Assembly (NCBI RefSeq): GCF_001659605.2
Contig: NC_035170.2
Span: forward strand, 20,103,190-20,167,189
Source: Manihot esculenta
Taxonomy: Eukaryota; Streptophyta; Magnoliopsida; Malpighiales; Euphorbiaceae
Direction of reading: 5' to 3'
DNA: 64,000 nt
The notes beneath the pieces were generated by a model. It was not told the origin of the DNA. It saw nothing but the letters and a program-made list of their open reading frames with translations, and ran no database searches. Numbering within the stretch: position 1 is the first letter of the stretch; each line of letters opens with the position of its first letter. Positions 11,061 through 21,693 of this stretch are shown here, piece by piece. Both the position numbers and the translations under genes were made by a program.

Positions 11061-12518
11061 AAAGCTTCGGAGATGCCCTTTCTTTATTAACCTCTTTATC
11101 TCATTGATCAGTTGGTAGCAGCTATTGGTATCATGGTCGTGGGTCTAGTGGTATTGGCAATACTTGTCTGGATCCCTCCGGCTAGCGTCGGCTTTCATAG
11201 GCTTAGGCCATTGGACAAAGTCCTTGATTTGTACCGCCATGAGCACTTCAGCTCTAGATGCATTCAAGAGGGTGACTGCCTCGGGGATCCGGGTTGATAT
11301 GCCCTCTGTTCTCTTCTGTCCCAGGGCTGTCTGTACATCTCAGGCCCCTTATTCGGCCACCTTGCCTGCCTCTCGGGCCTTCTTTCTTCCATCGTCTTTC
11401 TCATGTCTCTGACCTTTTAGGTGGCTTTTTGCACAATGACCCGAAGAACTCAGAGGATGTGGTCCTCTTCTGCATGGCTTCCACTGCTCAGCCCTCATCC
11501 AGCTTAGGGATCTGCAAGGCCTCCGTGTTAAAACGATCCACATACTCCTTTAGGGATTCATTCTTCCTTTGTCAAACCGTTTCTAAATAGCTGGTATTCC
11601 TCTCAACTGGGACCCCATCAATGAATCGGCTGATGAATAAGTTAGCCATATCTCCAAAGCTCTTAATGCTCCCCACCTCCAGGATATTGAACCAGGCCCT
11701 TGCTAGTCCTGTGAGGGTTGTGGGGAAGACCTTACACATCAGGGTGTCCGAGAGGGTCTAGAGCTCCATGAATGTCTTATAGTTCATGATGTGCTCCCGG
11801 GGGTTTCCTGCTCTGTTATAAGCCGCCATAGGTGGCATCATGAACTTCTTCAGGATGGTTTCCTACTGGATCCATTGGGAGAAGGGTGAAGACATGGGCA
11901 AGAGGGTCTAGCTATTATCATTTGCCCCCAGTTCAGCCAGGAGTTGCTCCTTCATCTTTTACAGCTTCCAGTCTACATATGAATCCTTTTACCTTTCCCT
12001 TTTCTCCAGGCAATATCCCTCCTCCCATTCTTCACTCTCCATCCTCCCTACTGTCCTCGTAGAGTAGCTATCTGCCTCATCATTTTCAATGAGGTCGCTC
12101 ACCCTTCGACCCCTGGCTCTAGCTGCCAGCTCATCCTCCCTAGTGGCTCCCCCGCTTCTTTCTCCGGTTCTCTAACTGCTTTATTGGGGGATTTTGTGGT
12201 TGAAGGTGGGTTGGGGCTCGATGGAGTTGAACGTTTCAACTACAGGGGGTATGCTTAACGAGTATTAAGACCCCTCTATTGCAGCATCTGCCCTAGATAG
12301 TGAGCAGTGTTCTGTAGCTGAAAAGCCATTGGTTAGAGTTCTTGGTTGGACAGGGTGGTTTTGGGTACATTCCCTGCCGGGATCGGCGAGGGATTAAACA
12401 GCACGTTTGGTTGATTTGAAGGGGTTGTGGGGTTTGAGAATGAGAACTGCTGACCTTCTTGAGCAGAGCTCAGGTCATTTGGAGTATTACTAGTATGGTT
12501 TTCATTGTGGTTTGCCAT
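11061..12518 (-). pseudogene. R1 Gag (Tat/Retand), broken by stops
   Basis: The start M-A-N-H-N-E-N-H is at 12518; the first frame closes at 12333. Further down the same strand, in interrupted frames, are the capsid signatures Y-N-R-A-G-N-P-R-E-H-I, G-L-A-R-A-W-F-N, F-I-S-R-F, and K-E-Y-V-D-R-F. After these comes a C-x2-H-x4-H-x4-C zinc motif (Y-C-Q-Y-H ... H-D-H-D-T-N-S-C), with one stop between them. This order is diagnostic of plant Tat-lineage Gag. Several nonsense codons make it a pseudogene. Confidence 0.75.
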
Positions 12519-12575
12519 GTGGATCTCAGTGGGTGTTAGGGAAATGGAACTTCGGTGACGAGAATATTTTCTTCG

Positions 12576-12593
12576 TTCTCACAGATGGCACCA
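12576..12593 (-). promoter_or_regulatory. R1 primer binding site (tRNA not assigned)
   Basis: TGGTGCCATCTGTGAGAA follows the LTR end by two bases on the minus strand, the position expected of a PBS. I do not assign the tRNA. Confidence 0.55.
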
Positions 12594-12595
12594 AT

Positions 12596-13048
12596 TGATG
12601 TTCTGAGATCCAGAAAATAGATTTTATAGTGTATCAGTGAGCTTAGCTTGGGAAAATCACGTCTCCCCTCTCTTTATTCCTTTTCTTTTTGTCATCTAGT
12701 GACGCATAACTGCCCCCTGCTACCGTGCCGCCTGTCCTTGTTACTCAAACTTGTACGTACGGATGTGCCAACGTATTCCCTCTCTCTGTTAGGCGGCCAT
12801 TTAATTCCCCCTGGCGCGCGTGCTGATAGGGCTGCGAGGTGACTGAGCCTGCTCTCTTACCTCTTGTCACGTCACCTGGCTGGGCTATTTTTCGGTGGAC
12901 CTGCGCGTGTGGTCAGTTCGGCCTGCTTTATGTCACCAGGCTGGAGCGCGCAATATCAGGATGGTCCGCTTGAGAACGATATGATGGGCTTTGGGCCTGT
13001 GTCCTTCTTCAAGACCCGATCTCACCCCAGAGTGTAAGAAGCCCAACA
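12596..13048 (-). mobile_element. R1 5' LTR (453 bp, Tat/Retand)
   Basis: The minus strand starts TGTTGGGCTTCTTACACTC at 13048 and ends CTCAGAACATCA at 12596, just before the PBS and the R1 gag leader. The candidate target duplication is GTCAT at 13049-13053, with its partner outside the window. It is GC-richer than its surroundings. The open frame at 12648-12842 is not a gene. Confidence 0.75.
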
Positions 13049-13964
13049 GTCATCAATATTTACAAATCAATTTATAAATTTATACATGCTTATAATATTT
13101 AGGGGTCAATTTATAAAGTTGTTAAAGTGAATTATAAAAAATAATAAAAATTAAATTAAGGGACTAAATTGTCAATTTTATTAAACTTCACGGAGTTGGT
13201 TGTTTTCTATTAAAAGTATAGTAAAAGCTATTCAAGTCATTTTTCTATAATTAACAATAAATTTAACGGGATGGACTAATTTGTAAGTTTAATCAATTTT
13301 AAAAGGCTATATAGATGGATTTTAAAAATACAATAATTAAACTGAATATTTAACTAAACTATAAGAATTAAAATGTAGTTTACTCTTTTTTCTTTCACAT
13401 GTGCATATGCTTGCTTGCCTCAAAACCAAGAGATTTTGCACACTGATACTCATTTGCCAAAAATTTTACCACTCTTGTAAGTTCTCTCTCCTGTTCACTA
13501 GTCGCCGCTGCTCCTCTCCCCCACTTGATCAGCTTTTTGAAGTGCTGCTGTTGAATGCTCTCTTCTTCTATTCTCCTCCTCACCTAGATATTCTCCTCCT
13601 CACCTAAATGGACAAAGCATTGTTCAAAATAAAGAAAGAATGGAATCATTAAAGCCTAAATACAAGATTTAGAAAAATAAATTTCAAAATCCTAATGCAA
13701 AAAATCATTATTCGGATAACTTTGAAAAAAATTACAAGAGTAGAAATTATCAAATCAATCAAACCCAACTAACATCAAAACGTTCAACCCATTCTAAAAA
13801 AATATGGAAAGCATATTAAGGAAATCATAGCAATTGTTGCATTGGAAACTCTGCTTTTTAATATTGCCAACTTCAAAAGCAGGGGCAAGACACCACAAAG
13901 TACTTATTGCAATAAGAAACTATGATGGTAAGAGACTCTAAGTTTTAGAATAGATGGTGATAGG
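13049..13964. other. AT-rich DNA, no recognised gene
   Basis: This is apparently older or unique DNA between R1 and the solo LTR A4, with many A/T runs and no LTR ends, PBS or coding motif. A 62-codon minus-strand frame at 13395-13583 is described separately. The stretch near 13860-13960 shows nothing I can name. Confidence 0.5.
13395..13583 (-). CDS. Unidentified 62-codon frame, possible exon relic
   Basis: I do not recognise this. It starts M-R-R-R-I-E-E-E-S-I-Q-Q-Q, is charged and glutamine-rich at the N-terminus, and continues with E-L-T-R-V-V-K-F-L-A-N-E-Y. It is less biased than random AT-rich frames around it and does not match the retrotransposon proteins here. No splice sites or flanking exons are convincing. 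It could be a fragment of a host gene or chance. Confidence 0.15.
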   Translation of the reverse strand: MRRRIEEESIQQQHFKKLIKWGRGAAATSEQERELTRVVKFLANEYQCAKSLGFEASKHMHM

Positions 13965-14568
13965 TGATAGAGTATAATTTAGACCATTTTATCATGAGGT
14001 TATTGATGTTAATTTACACTTTTTCTGCCTAATTTTGTGATTTTAATCTTATTTTGCAGAAAATGGTGTAAAGAGATAATTTGGTGAAAATGCCCCTAAA
14101 ACTGCCTAAAATGGAGCAAAGGAGAGCAAGCATGCCAAGTGCGACTTGAAAGGAGCCAAACAATGAAAGTAATTTGAAATTCAAATTTCAAATCCTTAAG
14201 AGAATTTAAAATTCAAAATCAAGATTCAGCTCATTAAGGAAAGTGCTAAATAAGGAAAGTGGCAAATAAGGAAAGTGCAGTCTGCAGAGCAGTTTGAAAT
14301 TCAAGATCTTCAAGAATCCTTTTCCTTATTAAAGAAGCCAAATCTTTAGAAGATGCACATTCAAATTTGAAATTCAAATTCAGCTTGTCAAAGAATCCAA
14401 AGAAGTCACACATGCCACCTTAAGTCTTGCACATTCAAAATTCAAAATTCAAAATTCAAAAGAGAGGCTCCACCTCATCAATGCAAGATATGGGCGGCAT
14501 GGGCAGCACTTGGGTAGCCAAGAATTCAACTTGGGCAGCAAGTAAGGACCTAGGTCAACACTTTCAAC

Positions 14569-14576
14569 TATAAAAA
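14569..14576 (+). promoter_or_regulatory. TATA box of A4 LTR
   Basis: TATAAAAA lies about 600 bp inside the LTR, upstream of the conserved stem-loop. The equivalents are 16808-16815 in A5 and a weaker TATTTAAA at 19658-19665 in A1. Confidence 0.55.
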
Positions 14577-14682
14577 GACACATAAGGAGCCTCCCCATGC
14601 TTTTTCTACTCTCCTTTAGACACACATACGGGATTGCAAGTGGCACTATATCTTCTTCTTCTTTTCTTTATTTTCTTGTTTT

Positions 14683-14706
14683 GTTTCAGCCATGAGTGGC
14701 TGAAAC
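14683..14706 (+). repeat. Conserved stem-loop in Athila LTR
   Basis: The arms GTTTCAGCCA and TGGCTGAAAC are perfect inverted repeats of 10 bp around a TGAG loop. The stem-loop lies about 110 bp after the TATA box, probably in the transcribed leader. It is identical at 16962-16985 (A5), has one mismatch in A1 (19795-19818), and one each in A2 (9412-9435) and A3 (4084-4107). Confidence 0.8.
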
Positions 14707-15543
14707 CTTTTATTCTAGTTGAAGATTAGGTGATACTTTGGTTGTTTTATGGATTGTGAGATCTGAACATAAGTTGTTTATCTTTTGGTTATTCAATATT
14801 TGTGCAATTTCATGCTTGATTCCATTATTGCTTTGTTATTATGATCAATGTGGCCACTTGATTCTTGATTGCAAGGTAATATATTGTTAGTTTGAATAAT
14901 TTTGAGTCCGTAATTGCTTGAATTGTTCAAACATAAGAACACTTGGTGTAAAACTAAGGAAGTTGCATAATCTAGCAATATCACTATGTGTTTGGGTAGC
15001 TAGGATTAGATCTCTATATTTCTTAATGCAATTGACAGTTATTTTGATGCCTAAGGCCCAAGGACGTTCCTTGGCAACTTGTTGATTAGTGATTAATTAT
15101 AGGACATTCCCTAATTGGTTTATGATTAAGGAGAGACATGGTGGTAAGAAGCGTCTTCCATCTCCATAACTAATCTATTGAATCTATAAGGGGAAACTAA
15201 GTGTCAATGATCAATCCCAACAACTGAAGTGGATCCAATTTTTCAACTAGATCTTTCTCATTATTGAAATCTCTTTATTTTGTTATTCACTTTCTTTTAT
15301 TGCTTTCGGCATTAGATCAGTTCAATCAATCTCAGAACCCCCCTTTTTACTTTTATTGCACTTTATTTTTATTTTGCTTTCAGTTTCTTTGCTTTCAGTT
15401 AATTCTCTTGGTCTTGACAATAAAGATAGATAAGTTTTCAATTCCCTGTGGATTCGATCCTTTCACCACTATCTGCAATAGTAAAATTGTTGATAACTGA
15501 AAAGGTTATTTTTGACCGGCTTCGACAACCACGAGTCAATAGG

Positions 15544-16033
15544 CTATAAGTTGTGGCTCAGTAGAGCTTACGGCTTCTCAATCTCATTTAGTTTTAGGGT
15601 GTGCTGAACACTAGCATGGTGATGAAGCCCTTACACTCTTGAGTTGTGGACATCCCAGTATGCAAAATAATTTTTATTTTTTACAAAGAAAATAATTTCA
15701 CACTTATTAAAGCAAAATCTCTTCTGTTTCATTATTTTTCCTCTAATTTAGCAAGAAAATAAGTAGAGGATTTCTTTTGTTTGAAAAATCTCTTTCTCTA
15801 TATTATAGAGAGTTTTTTCTCAATCTTTTTTCGTTTACCTAGGAGCTTTGTCTCTTCGTTCCTACCACATCGTTGGTTGCTCCTCTATTTTAGGACATAT
15901 TTGTACTTGTTGTGCCTAGAGTGATGATTAGGTGGTGTTGCTTATGCTCTTCAGTATGCTTCTAGCTTGAACTCTAGTATGGAGTATTCCCTTTTACAAA
16001 GATTTGGCTTCTTTTGCTCTCCTTAGCCTTGGG
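15544..16033. other. Unassigned DNA between A4 and T7
   Basis: AT-rich sequence with runs such as ATTTTTATTTTTTACAAAG. I see no coding motif, LTR end or tRNA. It may be the host flank into which A4 and T7 inserted. Confidence 0.5.
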
Positions 16034-16235
16034 TGTAACAACCCGGAAACTGCACCGCTATTGATGCTAGAATTCATATCGACTTAAGTTCACCGGAGAC
16101 TATAACAATCCTACTATATATCCTGTTACATCTGATATAATCCCAAACATAATATTAAAAATGTACATAAACATTTCAGTTCATAAACCAAAACTTGGTA
16201 TGTGTATACATACATAACTGAAAATACAAACCCAT
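16034..16235 (-). mobile_element. T7: decayed Tekay-type LTR, distal part
   Basis: The plus-strand start TGTAACAACCCGGAAACTGC is a diverged form of the terminal TGTAACGACCCGAAAATCGG of T1 and T2, so this is the 3' end of a minus-strand LTR. The following 'CCGGAGAC...' stretch and the 'ATAATCCCA' segment also align loosely. It is cut by solo LTR A5 at 16236 and resumes at 17795. Confidence 0.7.
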
Positions 16236-17789
16236 TGATCAGTCCATATTTAGACCATTATATTATGATGTTATTGATGTTAATTTACGCTTTTTCTGCC
16301 TAATTTTGTGATTTTGATCTTATTCTGCAGAAAATGGTGTAAAGACGTAATTTGGAGAAAATGCCCTTAAAACTGCTTAAAATGGAACAAAGGAGAGCAA
16401 TCATGCCAAGTTGCAACTTGAGAGGAGACAAACAAGGAAAGTAATTTGAAATTCAAATTTCAAATCTCCAAGAGCATTCAAAATTCAAGATTCAGCTAAA
16501 TAAGGAAAGTGCTAAATAAGAAAAGTCTAGTCAGCAGAGTAGTTTGAAATTCAAATATTCAAGAATCCTTTTCCTTATTGAAGAAGCCAAATCTCTAGAA
16601 GATGCACATTCAAATTTGAAATTCAAATTCAGCTTGTCAAGGAAGCTAAAGAAGATACACTTGCCCCCAAGTCTTGCACATTCAAAATTCAAAATTCAAA
16701 GAGAGGCTCCACCTCATCAATGCTCACATGGGCGGCAAGGGAAGGACTTGGGTAGCAAGCTAATCATACTTGGGCAGCAAGGGAGACCTAGGGAAGCACA
16801 TAAACTCTATAAAAAGCTACATTAAGGAGCTGGCCACTCTCTCCACGCCATCTCTCCCATTCGGCCACACCAAGGGTAGCCGCACCTCTCCATCTTCTCC
16901 AAGGCTTCGGCCTCTTCTCTCCTTCTATCTTTCTTCTTTATTTTTGGTTTTGTTTCAGCCATGAGTGGCTGAAACCTTTTATTCTAGTTGAAAATTGGTT
17001 GAAACTTTATTTGTTTTATGGATTGAGAGATCTGAACATACATTGTTTAACTTTGGTTTATTCAATATTTATGCAATTTCATGCTTGATTCCATTATTGC
17101 TTTGTTATTTTGATCAATGTGGCCAGTTGATTCTTGATTGCAAGGTGATATATTGTTAGTTTGAATAGTTTTAAGTCCGTAATTGTTTGGATTGTTCAAA
17201 CACAAGAACACTTGGTGTAAAAACTAAGGAAATTGCATGATCTAGCGATATCTCCATGCGTTTGGGTAGCTAGAATTAGATCTCTCTATTTCTTAAAGCA
17301 ATTGACAATTGTTTTGATGTCTAAGGCCCAAGGACATTCCTTGGCAACTTGTTGATTAGTGATTGGTTAGAGGACGTTCCCTAATTAATTTATGCTTAAG
17401 GAGAGACATGGTGGTGAGAAGCGTTTTCCATCTCCATAACTAATTTATTGAATCAAACAAAAGAACCTAAGTATCAATGATCAATCCCAACAACTAAAGT
17501 GGATCCAATTCTTCAACTAGACCCTTTCTCATATTTGATTTACTTTACTTTTATTATTCGCTTTATTTTACTGCTTTCATCATTAGCATAATTGAATCAA
17601 TCTCAAAACCCTCCTTTTTACTTGCAGCCTATTTTTATTTTGTTTTCAATTTGTTCCTTTAGTCTTGATAAGAAAGATAGGTGAGTATCAATTCCCTGTG
17701 GATTTGATCCTTTCACAACTATCTACAGTTGTAAGATTGTTGATAACCAGGAAGGTTATTTTTGACCGGCTTCGACAACTGCACAGTCA
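16236..17789 (+). mobile_element. A5: solo Athila LTR with perfect TSD
   Basis: The LTR begins TGATCAGTCCATATTTAGACC and ends CGACAACTGCACAGTCA, flanked by CCCAT at 16231-16235 and 17790-17794. No internal sequence remains. TATAAAAA lies at 16808-16815 and the 10-bp-arm stem-loop at 16962-16985. It sits inside the older T7 LTR, so the A5 insertion postdates T7. Confidence 0.95.
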
Positions 17790-17794
17790 CCCAT

Positions 17795-18262
17795 ACTAGA
17801 GCTCTCATCAAATGCTCAAGTATAGTCATCATCAAATGCCTTAGTTTGGTTCAGTATAGTTTAAACTTAAAACTTTTACATAAAAAGATCATTAATAGGA
17901 GATCATAAAAGAAAACTAGGGGAAAACACAATACTAAGCCCCACAACTAAACTATTACATAAGAGTTATACCATAGAACATTGCTAACCTCCCGAGTTAA
18001 CTCTGATCCTGCAAACTTAGGATTAGGGGAAAGGGATAAGCTATTAGAGTATAGTGAGTAGAAATATAATATAAAAAAGTTTAATAAAATATATGATTAT
18101 ATGAATGCGTCATAACACAAATAATTCACATCAAGATGAACTTGTTACTAGCAATCCTCCATAAATCTAATAGTGTCCAACTCACAATGAGTGCTCCTCA
18201 ATACTTCCTCTTAAACATAACATAACTTATATATAGTATCAAGGGCATAGAATGGGCTTTCA
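17795..18262 (-). mobile_element. T7 LTR, continuation after A5
   Basis: The sequence resumes T7. The segment GCAAACTTAGGATTAGGGGA and the following 'aaagggataagct...agtgagtagaa' correspond to the conserved 'CTGGGGGTAAGGGGAGAGGGGTGAGCT' region of the other Tekay LTRs. Near 18240-18262 the minisatellite region (GGGCATAGAATGGGC) is still recognisable. It then jumps straight into RNase H, so most of U3, the PPT and integrase were deleted. Confidence 0.6.
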
Positions 18263-19050
18263 CTTAGATGATACTGGATTTTGCAATCATAATCACTAAG
18301 CAGTGCTACCCATCTCCACTACCTCAAGCTCAACTCTCTATGACTCAAGATGTATTGCAAGTTTTCATGATATGCAAAGATCTCACATTTCACCCCATAA
18401 AGATAGTACCTCCACATCTTTAGTACAAAGGTCACAGTTGTCATATCTAGATTATGTGTAGAGTAATTGAATTCGTGCTTCTTTAGCCGTTTAGAAGCAT
18501 AAGTTATTACCCTATCACTCTGCATCAACACACAAGCTAGTCCCACTCGGGATGCATCACAGAATACTCTGAAATCCTCATTACTTGTAGGTAGAGCTAA
18601 TATTGGTGTTGACATCAACTTTCTCTTTAACTCTTGAAAACTCTCTTCTCACTAATCTATCCAAATAAACTTTTGGTTCTTCTGAGTCAACCTGGTCATA
18701 TGAGCGATTATTTTAGAGAAATCCAAAAAGCTTTTGATCTCTGTTACTGTAATGGGTCTGGACCAATTAGCTACCATTTTTACTTTCTTAGGGTTTACCT
18801 CGATTCCATTTCCTGATACTACATGCCCCAAGGAAGAGATACTCTTCAACCGGAACTCAAACTTAGAGAACTTAGCATACAACCTATGTCCTCTCAAGGT
18901 CTGCAACACTCTCCTTAGATAATGGACATGCTCCTTTGCATTCTTGGAATACACTAGGATATCTACAATAAAGATAATAACAAGTGATTCAGAAACTGTC
19001 TAAAAACTATGTTCATGAGATCCATAAATGTTGCAGGGGCATTGGTATGC
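18263..19050 (-). pseudogene. T7 RT/RNase H remnant, cut by A1
   Basis: Minus-strand frames at 18319-18618 and 18652-18954 align with the T1 polyprotein. The first has the RNase H start (F-C-D-A-S-R-V-G-L) and L-K-M-W-R-Y-Y-L-Y-G-V. The second has the RT C-terminus ([26 protein letters not shown]). The D-D of RT lies in the damaged stretch at 18955-18985. A1 is inserted at 19051, and the remaining 5' part of T7 must be beyond the right edge. Confidence 0.8.
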
Positions 19051-20660
19051 TGATAGAGCATATTTTAGTCCATATTATCATGATCTTATTGATGTTTATT
19101 TACACCTTTTCTACCTAATTTTGTGGTTTAAATCATGTTTTGCATATATTAGGTGTAAAGGAACAATTTGGGGAAAATGCTCTTAAAAATACCAAAAAGT
19201 GCCAAAACTGAAGCACTTTTGGAAGCCAAAAATCAGTCATCTTCGGAAGCACCTTCGGCGGCCAAAAGTCTGCTTTAGAGCCAAAAGTGACCCATCTTCG
19301 GCGGCACCTTCGGCTGCCGAACCCTCACTCTAGAGCCGAAAGTCCAGCCCCCGAAACTAGACTTAGGCGGCCGAAAGTCCCTCCGAACAGCCTTCTCCTT
19401 GTTCAATAAGCCAAATCTTGAAGATTATATGTTTCCCACTTTATGCCACGCACATTCAAAATTCAAATCAAGGCTCCACCTTCCTCTTTAGTGCATGAAT
19501 AATGTGAAGAAGGCTTCTTGGACACACTTGGACAACAATTAAAAGACCAAAAAGCCCTTACAACTCTTCACATGCACATAGAAGACACAAGGGCACTTTG
19601 GGCAGCCTCCAAAAGATGCATGGACATCCAAGAAACCCTAGGCAGCCTCCCAAGACCTATTTAAAGGCTTCAAGAAGATATGAAGAGGCAGATTTGATCC
19701 ACACCACTCCTTGAAGGATTCGGCAGCCCCATCTTTCCTCCTCCCCACTTTGGTTCTTCATCTTCTTACTTTCTCTTCTTTTATTTTCTGTTTTGGTTCA
19801 GCCATGAGTGGCTGAAACCCTTTATTCTAGTTGAAGTTTGGTTGAAACTAAGGTTGTTTAAAGGGTTGTGAGATCTGAACATAAAGTGTTTGCTTTTGAT
19901 TAGTTCAATATTCATGCAATTGTGTGCTTAATTCTAAGATTGCTTTGTTGTTTTGATCAAATTGGCCACTTGATTCTTGATTGTAAAGTTAATTGATTAT
20001 TAGTTGGGATATTTGTTAGTCCGTAATTGCTAGAAATATTATGACCTAAGAACACTTGGTGTAAAAACTAAGGAATTGCATGATCTAGCAACATCTCATA
20101 CGTTTGAGTAGCTAGGATTGGATCTCTCTCATTCTTTATGTAATTGACAATTGTTTTGATGCCTATGGCCCAAGGACATTCCTTGGCAATTTGTTAATTA
20201 GTAATTGATTAGAGGACATTCCCTAATTGATTTAATCATAAGGAGAGACATGGTGGTGAGAAGCGTTTTCCACCCCCATAACTAATTTATTGAATGAATC
20301 AAGAAAACCTAAGTTTCAATGATCAACCCAAACAACCAAAGTGGATCCATATCTTCAACTAGACCTTTCTCATATTGATTTCTTCTTTTATTTTGATTAC
20401 TTGCTGTTTTAATTGCTTTCAATAGTTGTTAGTCAAATCAATCTCAAAACCCCCCTTTTTACTTTATTGCACCTTACTTTTATTTTGCTTTCAATTACTT
20501 GCTTTCAATTGTGCTTTCAGTTGATTCTGATTGATCTTGTTTGTGAAAAATAGATAAGTACTCAATTCTCTATGGATTCGATCCTTCACCACTATCTGCA
20601 GTTGTAAATTGTTGATAACCAAGAAGGTTATTTTTGACCGGCTTCGACAACCGCGAGTCA
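19051..20660 (+). mobile_element. A1 5' LTR (Athila) with an embedded GCCGAA block
   Basis: The LTR begins TGATAGAGCATATTTTAGTC and ends CGACAACCGCGAGTCA, followed by the PBS. The upstream flank is TATGC (19046-19050). Its second half matches A2-A5 closely. Unlike them it carries, between about 19205 and 19390, a stretch with TTCGGCGGC, TTCGGCTGCCGAA and GAGCCGAAAGTC that looks like the repeat block of the Tekay LTRs. TATTTAAA at 19658 is a candidate TATA box; the stem-loop lies at 19795-19818. Confidence 0.9.
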
Positions 20661-20665
20661 AAAAT

Positions 20666-20683
20666 TGGCGCCGTTGCTGGGGA
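20666..20683 (+). promoter_or_regulatory. A1 primer binding site (tRNA-Asp type)
   Basis: TGGCGCCGTTGCTGGGGA differs by one base from the complement of the plant tRNA-Asp(GUC) 3' end. It lies five bases downstream of the LTR. Confidence 0.85.
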
Positions 20684-20712
20684 ATTGATTTAACTTGTTT
20701 ATTTTTCTTTTC

Positions 20713-21693
20713 ATGACCAGATCTGAGCATAGGGACACTCTGCCCTTCGATCCAGAAATTGAACGCACAATCAGGAGGCTAGGAAAGCAAGCCTCAATCG
20801 CAGAACCTTCTGCCCAACATTCGGCCGCCGAACCATCCCAACATTCGGCCGCCGAACCTTCCCTGCCCCAGCAACCGAATCTTGCACCAATGGCAGAACC
20901 TAATGCACAAGCTGCTGCCCCCAATGGACATGCTGTCCAGAACCAAATCATTCAAGAAAATCCAGTCATGAGACCACAAGTGCCAAGGGAAAGAACCATG
21001 AGAGAGTTAGCAACACCTATAGGTGATCAAGCACCTCTTTGCATCACCTATCCACCTCTTACAGTTCCCTTTGAACTTAAGATAGGTTTGATTCATCTTC
21101 TTCCTAAATTTAGAGGTAGAGAGAATGAAAATTCACACAAACACTTGAAAGAATTCAACATTGTATGCTCATCCATGAGACCTCAATGGATCTCTGAAGA
21201 TCATGTTAAATTAAGAGCTTTTCCCTTTTCCTTAGATGACTTTGCTAAAGATTGGTTATTTTATTTGCCACCTGGATCTATAACTTCTTGGGATGATATG
21301 GTCCAAACCTTTCTGGACAAATACTTCCCACCATCTAAATCAATTGGCATAATAAGAGAAATTACTAGCATAAGACAAACAAACTGAGGACTTATATATG
21401 ATTATTGGGAAAGGTTTGAAAGACTATGTACAGGTTGTCCACAACATGATATGTCAGACAAGTCTCTCATACAGTTCTTCTATGGAGGATTGCTCCCATC
21501 AGAAAGAAAATTCATAAATGTAGCTTGTGGATGATCCATTGCAGACAAGACACCAAGGGAGATAAAAGAGTTGATATCTACCCTTGCAGCCTCATCTAGG
21601 CAATATAGAGAAGAAAAACAACTGCAAAGAGCCAATGAGGTAAATTCATCCACTATTTATGAACTGCCATCTGTGATGGTGTTTATGTATTTT
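20713..21693 (+). pseudogene. A1 gag, 5' part (capsid), with stops
   Basis: This is Athila Gag, the particle-forming protein. I chose the ATG at 20713 (M-T-R-S-E-H-R) rather than an in-frame upstream ATG because A2 starts M-T-R at the same place. The order is P-F-D-P-E-I-E-R-T, a linker with two Q-H-S-A-A-E-P-S repeats (20815-20862), E-R-T-M-R-E-L-A, then L-P-K-F-R-G and F-P-F-S-L-D-D-F-A-K-D-W-L. A TGA at 21385 and a shifted reading there end the 5' frame. Y-D-Y-W-E-R-F and F-Y-G-G-L-L-P-S-E-R follow, with another TGA near 21532. The gene is broken at about 21694 by filler DNA and T2, and resumes at 44038. Confidence 0.85.
20815..20862 (+). repeat. Two 24-bp in-frame repeats carrying TTCGGCCGCCGAA
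   Basis: Units 20815-20838 and 20839-20862 differ at one base. Each contains the complete palindrome TTCGGCCGCCGAA and encodes Q-H-S-A-A-E-P-S. The palindrome is the one repeated in the Tekay LTRs of this window. Confidence 0.9.

Larger units (their letters stand above)
13965..15538 (+). mobile_element. A4: solo Athila LTR with perfect TSD
   Basis: The LTR starts TGATAGAGTATAATTTAGACC and ends CGACAACCACGAGTCA, flanked on both sides by ATAGG (13960-13964 and 15539-15543). No PBS or internal sequence follows, so this is a solo LTR left by recombination between the two LTRs of a once complete element. It carries TATAAAAA at 14569-14576 and, about 110 bp further, the stem-loop at 14683-14706. 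Confidence 0.95.

Noticed and set aside
12648..12842. 64-codon frame rich in leucine within the R1 LTR
   Set aside because: Short, on the strand opposite R1, and fully inside a bounded LTR.
20658..20951. 97-codon minus-strand frame over A1 gag
   Set aside because: It is the antisense shadow of the gag repeat region (A-A-E read backwards); the plus strand has a conserved Gag.
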